Origin: Mycobacterium sp. PO1
GTDB lineage: Bacteria; Actinomycetota; Actinomycetes; Mycobacteriales; Mycobacteriaceae
DNA length: 60,639 nt
Reading direction: 5' to 3'
NCBI RefSeq assembly: GCF_017312405.1
Contig: NZ_BLTG01000077.1
Span: 1 to 60,639 of the forward strand
Part shown: piece by piece, positions 22,209 to 30,355 of the stretch
Layout: the number at the start of each line of letters is the position of its first letter
Numbering within the stretch: the stretch's first letter is position 1
The notes under the pieces: model-generated
The model's input: the letters and a program-made list of their open reading frames with translations, nothing else
What the model was told of the DNA's origin: nothing
Databases searched by the model: none
Made by a program: the position numbers and the translations under genes

Positions 22209-23090
22209 TCAGTCGGGGTACGACAGGTCTGCGTCGGTTTCGAGGACATTGTCGGGTTCGAGCATGTCCTTGTGCTCGAACCAGCTCTTGGACGGCAGGA
22301 ACTCCATCAGGCCGTCGAGCGCACGCCGGAAGTTCTCGGGTGTGCCGGGCAGGAAGCTGCCGTAGAGCTCGCCGCTCACCCGCCGCGGAATCGACACGAT
22401 TCTGCCGTGCGGCGAGTCGAGCACTCCCGCGGCCACCCCGGCCGGGGAGAACGTGCCGCCGGGGTGACGTTCGGAGGCGGTGATCTCCACCCAGCTGTCG
22501 GGGTTGCCGGTCACTTCGGCATAGATGCGGGCCGACGACGGCGGCATGCCGTAACCGGCGAGTTGTTCTGCGGTGCGGACCTCCGCCAGCTTCGTGGCGA
22601 TCCCCGTCAGGGGTTCGACGTCGGCGGCGGCGGCGTCGCCGATCACGACGTTCACCATGGCGGACAGCCCCACCTGGGGTGCCACCCGCTGCAGCACGAG
22701 CATGTCCTCGTCCCGCGCGGCCACGACATGCCGATCCCCCTTGCGACACACCACGAAGCGCACCATTTTGCCACCGACGTCGCGGCGCCACCACCGGCAG
22801 TCCAGCAGCCGGTCGGGCCTGCTGAGGGTGTCGACCATGGCCGCCACCTCGGGGTGCGGATCGCCGAAGGCGGTGAGAATCCCCTGCGCGGTCAGATCGC
22901 GGGTGACCTGGTCCCACACGATCTTGCGCTGGTCTTCGTACGGGATGTTGGGCCGGATACCCAGCGACAGAGGAAAGTCGACCAGGTGCAGCAGGTCAGC
23001 GATCACCAGCATTCCGTCGATCGTCACCTCGACGCCGACGACATCGTCGTAGTGGGTGGGTTCCCCGTCGCCGATGAACGGGCTGGCCAT
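22209..23090 (-). CDS. espG1: EspG1, PE/PPE-specific chaperone of ESX-1
   Basis: 293 aa with the start at ATG 23090; the frame is open to 23216 but that stretch lies in espF. Conserved blocks match EspG1 (Rv3866, 283 aa): GVEVTIDGMLVIADLLHLVD, MVDTLSRPDRLL, CRWWRRDVGGKMVRFVVCR and GELYGSFLPGTPENFRRALD. EspG binds the tip of the PPE protein in PE-PPE pairs, here presumably PE35-PPE68. The ATG overlaps the espF stop by one base (TGATG). Confidence 0.93.
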   Translation of the reverse strand: MASPFIGDGEPTHYDDVVGVEVTIDGMLVIADLLHLVDFPLSLGIRPNIPYEDQRKIVWDQVTRDLTAQGILTAFGDPHPEVAAMVDTLSRPDRLLDCRWWRRDVGGKMVRFVVCRKGDRHVVAARDEDMLVLQRVAPQVGLSAMVNVVIGDAAAADVEPLTGIATKLAEVRTAEQLAGYGMPPSSARIYAEVTGNPDSWVEITASERHPGGTFSPAGVAAGVLDSPHGRIVSIPRRVSGELYGSFLPGTPENFRRALDGLMEFLPSKSWFEHKDMLEPDNVLETDADLSYPD

Positions 23091-23431
23091 CACGGCGACC
23101 CGATCTGGCGGTCGAGGTCGACGCCGGCCGACTCGTCGGTCCCCTCGTAGCGCTGCGCCACGACCGCCAAGTCCTCGCTGACCGCGCGCGCGGCGTGGGC
23201 CGCCGCGGAGCTGCACCGCCGCCGGGCCTGCAGGAGTACCTCCATGACCTGCACCGTCGATGCGGCGATGAGGCCGTGCGAGGACGTGACCGACCGGTCG
23301 GTGTCGGCCGTGAAGCCTGCGGCTGCGTCGATCGCGCCGGCGGCGCGGGCGTGATGGTCACCCAGAGCCCGCAGGTGCGTCGTCGTCACCTGCAGCCGGT
23401 GGGAGGTCACAACAGTCTCCTGCTCGGTCAT
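23090..23431 (-). CDS. espF: EspF-position small ESX-1 substrate (EspC/EspF-like helical hairpin)
   Basis: 113 aa. The fold looks like the EspC/EspF type: a first helix (LQVTTTHLRALGDHHARAAG), a turn with a SSHG motif and a second long helix ending in YEGTD, which fits the YxxxD secretion signal. Sequence identity to M. tuberculosis EspF is low, so the name rests mainly on position between espE and espG1 and on fold pattern. The ATG overlaps the espE stop. Confidence 0.7.
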   Translation of the reverse strand: MTEQETVVTSHRLQVTTTHLRALGDHHARAAGAIDAAAGFTADTDRSVTSSHGLIAASTVQVMEVLLQARRRCSSAAAHAARAVSEDLAVVAQRYEGTDESAGVDLDRQIGSP

Positions 23432-24537
23432 GTCGGCGGCCTGATGGGCGCAGCGGGACTCGGCACGGTCGGCGGCAGCAGCGGTGGGGATGGGGTGGCC
23501 GTGGCCGAGGCGGCATTCTCGGCGGGCGCCGGGGCCCTGTCCGGGTCCTCGGCCTCGTCGGTCTCGTCGTGCTCGGCCTTCTCGTCCTCGACGTCCACCG
23601 ACTCTTCGGGAGGTGCCTTGTCATCGGAGCGAGCTTCGTCACCGAGTGTCCCCGGGGAGTCCGAGAGGACCGGCAGAGCCTGCGTCACCGCACCGGCAAC
23701 CCCCGCGAGCGCCGCGGCGACCGGGGCGACCAGTGCGCCGATCATTCCGCCCGCGCCCCCCATCGCGGAGCTCAGCGCGGACATCGCCTCGGCAGGCATC
23801 GCTTCGGGTTGATGCGATTCCGGCGCCGGGCCAGCCACGTCAGCCGTGGCCGCAGGTACGCCGGCACCACCGAACCCGGCCGGCACTGCGATCTGCGGCT
23901 CGGCCTCATTCTCGTCCTCACGGCCGCCCGGCCCGGGGTCGCGCTGCTCCGCCGGCGCGTCCGACGGACCCGGCGGATCGTCGGTCAGGACGGCGTACTC
24001 GACGGTGATCCTGCGCAGCTCATCGGCATTGTCGTTGACCTGCTGCATCAGCCCGTGAAGCGCATCGCGGCAGGTGTCGAGGGCGGTCGCCACCGCAGCC
24101 ATCTCGAACGTGGCCTTCAACGCTGCGCCGACGCCTGGCGTCGTGGCGATGTCGCGCGAGGTGCGGCTGAAGCGGGCCAGGCGATCCGCTTGGTCATCGA
24201 TCACGTGCCGACGGTGGACGATCTGCTCGGCTTGGCGGGCCAGTACGGCATGCGCGGCATCGTCGAGTGCCGCGACCGCGGCGACGCGGCGAGCGTGGCG
24301 GCGGTTGGCCAGCCCGTACGCCTGAGCGCCTCGACCCACCCAGTCCTGGGGCTGTGCCGCCGTGATGTGGTCGCCGGCCTCTCGGAATCGCTGCGCACCC
24401 CGCCGGAACGCTTCGCCGCGCTCCGGCTCCCCCGACCCGGTGGTTCTGCGCATCCCGTCGATGACGTCGAGACCGGCTTCGAGAACCGGCGAACCGGTAC
24501 CTTTGCCGGAACTGCCGACCCCATCGATTCCGCGCAT
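23428..24537 (-). CDS. espE: EspE-like ESX-1 substrate, first gene of the operon
   Basis: 369 aa (402 in M. tuberculosis EspE, Rv3864). Residues 1-190 are helical with a WVGRGAQAYG turn resembling WXG/EspA-type domains. From 190 on the chain is Pro/Ala/acidic low complexity with an internal hydrophobic glycine-rich segment (MGGAGGMIGALVAPVAAALA). EspE is an abundant cell-surface ESX-1 substrate in other mycobacteria. Overlap with espF suggests they are made together, as EspE/EspF and EspA/EspC pairs are. Confidence 0.8.
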   Translation of the reverse strand: MRGIDGVGSSGKGTGSPVLEAGLDVIDGMRRTTGSGEPERGEAFRRGAQRFREAGDHITAAQPQDWVGRGAQAYGLANRRHARRVAAVAALDDAAHAVLARQAEQIVHRRHVIDDQADRLARFSRTSRDIATTPGVGAALKATFEMAAVATALDTCRDALHGLMQQVNDNADELRRITVEYAVLTDDPPGPSDAPAEQRDPGPGGREDENEAEPQIAVPAGFGGAGVPAATADVAGPAPESHQPEAMPAEAMSALSSAMGGAGGMIGALVAPVAAALAGVAGAVTQALPVLSDSPGTLGDEARSDDKAPPEESVDVEDEKAEHDETDEAEDPDRAPAPAENAASATATPSPPLLPPTVPSPAAPIRPPT

Positions 24538-24886
24538 GCTGAACCTCCCCTTCCCCAGGGCAGACTACCAGTGGAGCCCGGGTCCTCCAGACGCCAATAT
24601 CGCTGCCCAGAAGGGGATGCGGCCTCCATCTGCAGCGCCGATCAGCAACTTCTACTTACTCATTGATGTGCTTGTTTCAGCTGTCAGCAAATTTTTGTAG
24701 CTGCAGGCGATCTCCGCCTCTCGACGTCGGACGCGGCGGCTGCCGGTAGGTGTCGCGTCCCGCGCCGTCCTGCGAACAGTGACCCACGCGTCGATTTGCT
24801 CGCATCCGTCGCCCGCTAGCCTGGCGGACGCTCGTGGTACGCGTTCGCTTAGTCTCGGCGACCGACCAACCTGGAGGAGACGTGCT
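24538..24886 (-). promoter_or_regulatory. Divergent promoter region between espE (ESX-1 operon) and the Rv3860-like ATPase gene
   Basis: 349 bases without a gene. The middle (about 24640-24705, around ACTTACTCATTGATGTGCTTG and TCAGCAAATTTTTGTAG) is notably AT-rich for this genome, as expected for the main ESX-1 operon promoter and for binding by nucleoid proteins such as Lsr2 or EspR. WhiB6 is the known activator at this place in other species. I could not define -10/-35 boxes with confidence. Confidence 0.5.
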
Positions 24887-26170
24887 GTGACCGACCGCGA
24901 TGAGACATTGCGGAACGAGCCGGGCTGGACCGGACCCGGGGACCCCGATGCCGAGCCGGCGTCGCACCAGGAACCGGCGTCGCCGCCGCGGCAACCCGTG
25001 CCCCCTCGGCCCCCCGCCGGCACTCACCCGCACCCGTTCGAGGCCGAGCGCCCCGGCAACTCGTTTCGGCAGCCGGTGTACGGCGCGCCGCCCGCACGTC
25101 CGGGCGGGTGGGGCTCCGCACCGGGTCCACAGGCTTGGACCCCGCCCACCCGGCCGATCCAGCCCGGGCAGCCGGCGCCGATGTTCGGTGGCGCGCCGCA
25201 GCCCCCCGCACCACCACAAACCAACTCCTATGCCGAGCTGATCCGCGCCGACGGTGTCGTTCCGACCCGCAAACCCACGCCGGGCCGGGGTTGGCGACGG
25301 GCTCTGTACACCGCCACGTTCGGCCTGGTCAACCTCGGGCCCTCCCCCGAGGAACGCCGGATCGCGGAGCTGGAGAAAATGATCCGGGGCCCACTGCGCG
25401 GGCATTTCAAAGTCGGTGTGATGGGCAAGGGCGGGGTCGGCAAGACCACCGTCTCGGCGAGCATCGGCTCGGTGCTCGCGGAGCTCCGTCAGGACGACCG
25501 CGTCATCGCCGTCGACGCCGACACCGCATTCGGCAAGCTCGGCAGTCGGGTCGACCCTCGGGTACAAACCTCGTTCTGGGAACTGACCGCCGATCAACAT
25601 CTGGAGACGTTCGCCGACATCCGTCACCGCGTCGGCAGCAACGCCGCCGGTCTGTTCGTTCTTGCCGGGGAGGCCACGCCGGCCCGTCGGCGAGTGCTCG
25701 ACCCGGCCATCTACCGGGAAGCCGCGGCCCGCCTGGACCGCCATTTCTCGATCTCGGTCATCGACTGCAGCTCGACGATGGATTCACCGGTCACGCAGGA
25801 AGTGCTGCGCGACCTGGATGCGCTGGTGGTGGTGTCGTCGCCATGGGTGGACGGTGCCGCCGCGGCCGGCCAGACACTGGACTGGTTGTCCGCGCGCGGG
25901 ATGACCGGACTGCTGCGCCGCACCGTCGTGGTGCTCAACGACTCCGACGGTCACGCCGACAAGCGCACCAAATCGACGTTGGCTCAGCAATTCTCGAGTC
26001 AGGGCCAACGGGTCATCGAGGTGCCGTTCGACGGTCACCTGCGCCCCGGCGGGGTGATCGACGGGACCGCGGAGATGTCGCGGCCCACCCGCACGCGCTT
26101 GCTCGAAGTGTGCGCAGCGCTGGCCGAGCACTTCCCCCGCCAGGACGACCGCACCCGCGACCGGCGCTGA
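24887..26170 (+). CDS. EspI-like MinD/ParA-family ATPase (Rv3860-like)
   Basis: 427 aa with the start at GTG 24887, which has GGAGGAG seven bases upstream; the frame is open further up but without a ribosome site. The first 130 residues are Pro/Gly-rich; then a linker (NLGPSPEERRIAELEKMIRG) like that of EspI, and a P-loop domain with KGGVGKTTVSAS near residue 181 and DADTAFGKL. The protein resembles Rv3860, located near whiB6 in M. tuberculosis. It is divergent from espE and convergent with espM (12-base gap). The domain layout suggests a regulatory ATPase paralogous to EspI. Confidence 0.8.
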   Translation: MTDRDETLRNEPGWTGPGDPDAEPASHQEPASPPRQPVPPRPPAGTHPHPFEAERPGNSFRQPVYGAPPARPGGWGSAPGPQAWTPPTRPIQPGQPAPMFGGAPQPPAPPQTNSYAELIRADGVVPTRKPTPGRGWRRALYTATFGLVNLGPSPEERRIAELEKMIRGPLRGHFKVGVMGKGGVGKTTVSASIGSVLAELRQDDRVIAVDADTAFGKLGSRVDPRVQTSFWELTADQHLETFADIRHRVGSNAAGLFVLAGEATPARRRVLDPAIYREAAARLDRHFSISVIDCSSTMDSPVTQEVLRDLDALVVVSSPWVDGAAAAGQTLDWLSARGMTGLLRRTVVVLNDSDGHADKRTKSTLAQQFSSQGQRVIEVPFDGHLRPGGVIDGTAEMSRPTRTRLLEVCAALAEHFPRQDDRTRDRR

Positions 26171-26182
26171 GCCGAACCGAGC

Positions 26183-26923
26183 TCACCTGAGCTGTGCGAC
26201 GAGCGCTTCGATGGCCTCGGCGTCGGCGGCGGGGACGGGCAGTTCTGACTCCGCCTGCTGGATCGCCGCCCCGTCGACGCCCGCGGCTTGGGCGGTCTCA
26301 TCCACCGTCAGGTTGGCTTCGCGTCGGGCGGCGTAGAGCCGCTGCCCGAGGGTGGCCTGCGGCGCGGTGGCCGCCCTCAACATCACGTCGTCGTAGAGCC
26401 GACGCACCGTACCGAGCGCCTTGATCAACGCCGGGGTGACCCTGCCGATGCGTGCGGCGCGCGCGGCCACTGCTTCGAGTTGACGCAGATCGGACAGGAT
26501 CGCGGTGACCCGGGGGGTGAATGCCGGGTCCTCGACCGGTGGGAGCGAGGCGACGGTTGAGCCGAAGCCCCCGACCGCGGCGACGACCGCCTGTGCGAGC
26601 AGCGACACCTCGTCCCCGTCGGAGGCTGCAGATGCGGTCTCGGGTCGCGATACGGGCCGTAACACCTCGCCGCGACGCAGTCGGGTGATCGTTCCGGGCG
26701 GCCACTTCAGCACCTCTTCGAGCTTTGCCCGCGTCCGTTCACGAGGCCAACTTCGGCCCTTCTCGAAGGCGATCAACGCCCCGGCGTTGATGATGCCGCT
26801 GCTGGCCAGGCTGCGCTGGCTGATGTTCAGCTCACGGCGCCGGGCCGCCGCGGCAGCCCCCGCCCGGACCATCCCGGGATCCGGAGCGCCGGTCGACTGA
26901 TCGACCGGCTCGGGGGTGGTCAT
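26183..26923 (-). CDS. espM: EspM-type regulator of whiB6/ESX-1, short form
   Basis: 246 aa. The sequence DPGMVRAGAAAAARRRELNI, followed by SQRSLAS and ALIAFEKGRSWPRERTRAK, matches the DNA-binding part of M. tuberculosis Rv3863 (EspM); the C-terminal part (TPALIKALGTVRRLYDDVML and LYAARREANLTVDETAQAAG) matches too. There are two HTH-like segments, residues about 17-70 and 200-246. Rv3863 is 392 aa and carries about 145 extra N-terminal residues that look FHA-like; these are absent here and no upstream frame supplies them. EspM is known in M. marinum as the whiB6 repressor, transcribed divergently from it, which is the arrangement seen here. Confidence 0.85.
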   Translation of the reverse strand: MTTPEPVDQSTGAPDPGMVRAGAAAAARRRELNISQRSLASSGIINAGALIAFEKGRSWPRERTRAKLEEVLKWPPGTITRLRRGEVLRPVSRPETASAASDGDEVSLLAQAVVAAVGGFGSTVASLPPVEDPAFTPRVTAILSDLRQLEAVAARAARIGRVTPALIKALGTVRRLYDDVMLRAATAPQATLGQRLYAARREANLTVDETAQAAGVDGAAIQQAESELPVPAADAEAIEALVAQLR

Positions 26924-26966
26924 CTACCGGCGTCCTCCGGATCGGGCTGGGATCGGCGGAATTCAT

Positions 26967-26982
26967 CGTAGCGATCGCTACG
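26967..26982. promoter_or_regulatory. Perfect 16-bp palindrome upstream of espM in the espM-whiB6 intergenic region
   Basis: CGTAGCGATCGCTACG is a perfect palindrome 44 bases upstream of the espM ATG, with a further half-site CGCTACG at 26988-26994 and a similar GCTACG near 27219, closer to whiB6. The whole gap 26924-27290 (367 bases) has no gene and must hold both promoters. The palindrome is the best candidate operator for EspM autoregulation and whiB6 control. This is inference from position. Confidence 0.6.
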
Positions 26983-27290
26983 CAACCCGCTACGACTTGG
27001 TGCTTCATTCGGCGACGTTTCCATGTCAAAGCTACACCTCGAGTACCGCGCCGACCTGGTTTCACGGTTCGTTTCTGGTGACGCGCCGAGACCGTTCTCG
27101 ACGCGACGTGTCTAGATGTTTTAGCAGTTGATCGCAGGTATTTGAATCGCTGGGTGGCGCTGCCATGCGTGAGCGCCACAGCGGCCGCTGCGCTTCCACT
27201 CGATCTAACTGTTGCGTTGCTACGGTTTTGTGCGATAGTTTCACTTCACCGCGGCGACAGCGCCGCCCAGCGCACGTGAGGAGCAAGCCG

Positions 27291-27584
27291 ATGACCGCCA
27301 ATCCCTTCGACGAGACACCGGTCGGCGTCTGCACCCGCGATCCGGAAAGGTGGACCACGACGGCCGACGACGAGGCAAAGGCGCTGTGCCGGTCGTGCCC
27401 GCGCCGCTGGCTGTGCGCCCGGGATGCCTGCGAGTTGCCCCGCGCCGAAGGCCTGTGGGCCGGCATCTACGTTCCCGAGGCCGGTCGTGGCCGCACCTTT
27501 GCCCTTCGCCAGCTCAAGTCACTCGCCGAGCGCAACGGCTACCCGGTCCGCGAGCGGCGCGTCTACTACGCCGACATCGCCTGA
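27291..27584 (+). CDS. whiB6: WhiB6 iron-sulfur transcription factor
   Basis: 97 aa with the start at ATG 27291 (GAGGAG upstream). Matches WhiB6 (Rv3862c): GVCTRDPERWTTTADDEAK, then LCRSCPRRWLCARDAC, GLWAGIYVPE and LAERNGYPVRERR. The cysteines C-(19)-C-x2-C-x5-C form the [4Fe-4S] site, and an extra Cys follows in RDAC. About 20 residues shorter at the N-terminus than the annotated M. tuberculosis form. WhiB6 activates ESX-1 genes; here it sits next to the locus and divergent from espM. Confidence 0.95.
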   Translation: MTANPFDETPVGVCTRDPERWTTTADDEAKALCRSCPRRWLCARDACELPRAEGLWAGIYVPEAGRGRTFALRQLKSLAERNGYPVRERRVYYADIA

Positions 27585-27769
27585 TGCCGCGCCCGCCCGC
27601 TGCCGGGAACGAGGGGTCCGGCAGCGCACGGGTCCGGTGGAATAGCGCGCCGTACCGCGTGGTTACACCGTCCGACGGTGCCGGGCATGCCCCGGGCCCC
27701 AACTCAGAACCGTCGCTTCGAGCGACCACTTGCCGAGAGGCGCAGCCGGCACCGTCCCCCAAACTTCTC

Positions 27770-29320
27770 TCACCAGGTGTCGACGAACCTGTCGCGCTGG
27801 TCTCGGGTACGCGCCGCCGCCAACGTCGCGGCGATGACGCCGCGGGTCTCGGCGGGGTCGATCACGTCGTCGATCTCGAAGAGCATCGCTGCGTTGAGCG
27901 CCTTCGCGTTGTCCTGCGCCGTAGTGGTCGCCGCGGCGACCCGCTTCTCACGTTCGGCGTCGTCGGCGATCGCCTCGAGTTCCTTGCGCATACCCAGACG
28001 CACCGCGCCCTCCAGGCCCATCGGGCCCAGGTGCGCCCCCGGCCACGCCACCGTCAGCACCGGTTCGTGCAGGCTGCCGCCGGCCATCGCCTGCGCACCC
28101 AACCCGTAACCGCGGCGCAGGATCACCGCCACCATCGGCACCCGTAATGCCGCCCCGGCCAACAGCATCCGCGATGCCCGGCGCACCAGCGACTCCGCCT
28201 CGGCAGCCGGGCCCACCATGTATCCGGGACAGTCGATCAGCGACACCACCGGCAACCCGAACGCGTCACACAACTGCAGCAGCCGGGCAGCCTTGTCCGA
28301 GGCGGCCGCGGTGATCGCGCCGGCGGTGAAGCGGGTGTCGTTGGCGATGATGCCGACGGCACGGCCCTCGATACGCGCCAGCGCGGTCACCATCTCCCGG
28401 GCGAACCGGGGGCGCAGGAACGTCACCGACCCCGCGTCGGCCAGCGTCTCGATAACCGGCGCGACGTCGTAGGCGCGCCGCGCCCGCTCGGGTACCGCGT
28501 CCCGCAGGGGCGTCTGATCCGGCGCGCTCCACGCGGTCACCCGGCCCTGGAAGTAGCCCAGCAGGGTCTTGGTCACCGCGACCGCCTCGGCCTCGTCGGC
28601 GACCACGACGTCGACGTTGCCGTTCGGTTCCTGCACCGACATCGGCCCGACGTCGTCGGGCGCCACCTCGCCGAGCCCGCCGCCGGCGATCATCGCCGGC
28701 CCGCCCATGCCCAGCGACGCATTCTTCGTCGCGACGATCAGATCCGACGCTCCGGCGATGACGGCGTTGCCGGCGAAGCAGCGGCCGTGCACCACGGCGA
28801 TACGCGGCACAACCCCGGAGAGCTTGGCCCACAGCGCGAAGGCGCGGGTGTCCAGGGCGGACACCACGGGATAGTCGGTGTCACCGGGCCGACCGCCGCC
28901 GCCCTCGGCGAAGAACACCGTGGGCAGCCGCATCCGCTCGATCAGCTCGAACAACCGGTCCTTCTTGCGGTGCCCCAGCGCGCCCTGGGTGCCGGCCAGC
29001 ACCGTGTAGTCATAGGACAGCACCGCGCAGGCGCTGGCTTCAGCGCCGAACACGTCGCCGTTGACGCGGGCGGTGCCGGCGACCAGCCCGTCGGCCGGGG
29101 TGCGCGCGATGAGGTCTTCGACGTCGCGGCGCATCCGCTGCGGGGCGATGGCGAAGCGGCCGTACTCGACGAACGAACCGGGGTCGACGAGGTCGGCGAG
29201 GTTCTCCCGCGCGGTGCGCCCGCCGCGCTCGTGCCGCCGGGTCACCGCGTCTGGGCGGGCGGCGTCCTCGGTCAGCTCCCGGCGACGACGCAGCTCGGTC
29301 AGATCGTCGCGCTCAGCCAT
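27770..29320 (-). CDS. Acyl-CoA carboxylase carboxyltransferase (beta) subunit
   Basis: 516 aa with the start at ATG 29320, which overlaps the end of the upstream small gene by 8 bases. It has the two crotonase-like halves of carboxyltransferases: the N-half with GRCFAGNAVIAGASDLIVAT and GMGGPAMIAGGGLGE, the C-half with SLIDCPGYMVGPAAE and RRGYGLGAQAMAGG. Such subunits transfer the carboxyl group from biotin to acetyl-, propionyl- or longer acyl-CoA. No biotin-carrying alpha subunit is nearby, so the substrate cannot be given. Confidence 0.88.
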   Translation of the reverse strand: MAERDDLTELRRRRELTEDAARPDAVTRRHERGGRTARENLADLVDPGSFVEYGRFAIAPQRMRRDVEDLIARTPADGLVAGTARVNGDVFGAEASACAVLSYDYTVLAGTQGALGHRKKDRLFELIERMRLPTVFFAEGGGGRPGDTDYPVVSALDTRAFALWAKLSGVVPRIAVVHGRCFAGNAVIAGASDLIVATKNASLGMGGPAMIAGGGLGEVAPDDVGPMSVQEPNGNVDVVVADEAEAVAVTKTLLGYFQGRVTAWSAPDQTPLRDAVPERARRAYDVAPVIETLADAGSVTFLRPRFAREMVTALARIEGRAVGIIANDTRFTAGAITAAASDKAARLLQLCDAFGLPVVSLIDCPGYMVGPAAEAESLVRRASRMLLAGAALRVPMVAVILRRGYGLGAQAMAGGSLHEPVLTVAWPGAHLGPMGLEGAVRLGMRKELEAIADDAEREKRVAAATTTAQDNAKALNAAMLFEIDDVIDPAETRGVIAATLAAARTRDQRDRFVDTW

Positions 29321-29582
29321 CGAGATGCGCGATGGCCGTGGCGATCTCGTCGACGAGCGAGTCGACCTGGGCGGGGTCGTAGCCACGCTTGCCGAGCTTG
29401 GGCTTGTTGAACCGCATGCCCCGCACGTCGTCGGCCGACAGATGCCCGCGCCCGTCGAGGCGGCGGGCGGCCAGCGCCAGGAAGTCGTTGACGGACTTCT
29501 CGTCGTAGCCGCGTTTGCCGAACGCCGGCTTCTCGAAGGTGATGTTGCGCAGATCCTCAGCTCGCAGCACGCCGTCGCCCAT
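29313..29582 (-). CDS. Small DivIVA-motif protein with two tandem motifs
   Basis: 89 aa made of two copies of the DivIVA N-terminal signature: ITFEKPAFGKRGYDEKSVND (residues about 14-33) and MRFNKPKLGKRGYDPAQVDS (about 56-75). Each resembles the membrane-binding start of DivIVA/Wag31, but there is no coiled-coil tail. The role is unknown; it could bind Wag31 or membranes. It is cotranscribed with the carboxylase subunit (8-base overlap), which may hint at a link to polar envelope synthesis. Confidence 0.75.
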   Translation of the reverse strand: MGDGVLRAEDLRNITFEKPAFGKRGYDEKSVNDFLALAARRLDGRGHLSADDVRGMRFNKPKLGKRGYDPAQVDSLVDEIATAIAHLDG

Positions 29583-29677
29583 GGAGCCTGACTCTAGCCC
29601 CGGCGATGAGCGGTCTCCGCGGGTTCGCGCCTCACTGGCGGCGAGTCACCTCAGCGACGTACATGCCCGGAAACTGA

Positions 29678-30295
29678 TCACCCCGGTCGCCCGGCGATGC
29701 CGTCGATGAGCCGCGCGCACACCGCGTCCATCTCCGCGCGGGCCTGCTCCTGATCCTCGGCGCGCGAGACGAACAACGCCGCCTCGTCGAGTGCACCGAG
29801 CAGCACGTGCGCGGTCGAACGCAGCGGTTGCTCGGGAATCGCGCCCTCCGCAACGGCCTGGGCGAGCATGGCCTCGATCACCCCCAGTCCGTACTTCGCC
29901 CCCACCGCGCGCCAGGTGTCCCAGCCCAGTGCCGCCGGCGCGTCGATCAGCACGATCTGCTGCACGTCGGGCGCCGAGCAGACCTCCAGGAACAGCCGCG
30001 CCCCCAACCGCATGGCGGCCAGGGAGTCGGGCGGCTGCGCGGCGGCGATGCGCTCGGCGACCTCGGCCACCACCGTGCGCTCGACGTCCTCGTACACCGC
30101 GGTGAACAGCGCTGTCTTGTCGGCGAACTGGTGATACAGCGCCCCCCGGGTGACACCCGCCGCGGCGGCGATGGCCTGGGTGGACACGTTGGCAAAGCCC
30201 TGCTCGGCGAACAGCGCCCGTGCCGCGTCGATCAGGACGGCTCGGGTGGCGGCGGTGCGCTCGGCCTGCGTCCTACGGCGACCATTGACTTCCAT
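29678..30295 (-). CDS. TetR-family transcriptional regulator
   Basis: 205 aa. N-terminal HTH (AALFAEQGFANVSTQAIAAA, then GVTRGALYHQFADKTALF) is typical TetR; the C-terminal ligand domain is unassigned. It is divergent from the alpha/beta hydrolase gene, with palindromic sites between them, so it probably represses itself and that gene. Confidence 0.93.
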   Translation of the reverse strand: MEVNGRRRTQAERTAATRAVLIDAARALFAEQGFANVSTQAIAAAAGVTRGALYHQFADKTALFTAVYEDVERTVVAEVAERIAAAQPPDSLAAMRLGARLFLEVCSAPDVQQIVLIDAPAALGWDTWRAVGAKYGLGVIEAMLAQAVAEGAIPEQPLRSTAHVLLGALDEAALFVSRAEDQEQARAEMDAVCARLIDGIAGRPG

Positions 30296-30333
30296 ACAGT
30301 CTGTACGTAACTTTCATACACAGTGTTTGTAAG
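30295..30333. promoter_or_regulatory. Operator-like palindromes between tetR and the hydrolase gene
   Basis: TACAGTCTGTA (30295-30305) is a perfect palindrome overlapping the tetR start codon. TACACAGTGTTTGTA (about 30317-30331) is a second, imperfect one (TACA...TGTA ends, ACACAGTGT core). Two such sites in a 60-base divergent gap are typical of TetR operators. Confidence 0.65.
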
Positions 30334-30355
30334 TTTCCCGGAAAGGATAGCGGCC

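Noticed and set aside
8170..24537. Assignment of the type VII locus to ESX-3, ESX-4 or ESX-5
   Set aside because: The split eccCa/eccCb, presence of espE-H, espI and espJ, and adjacency to whiB6 and espM are specific to ESX-1.
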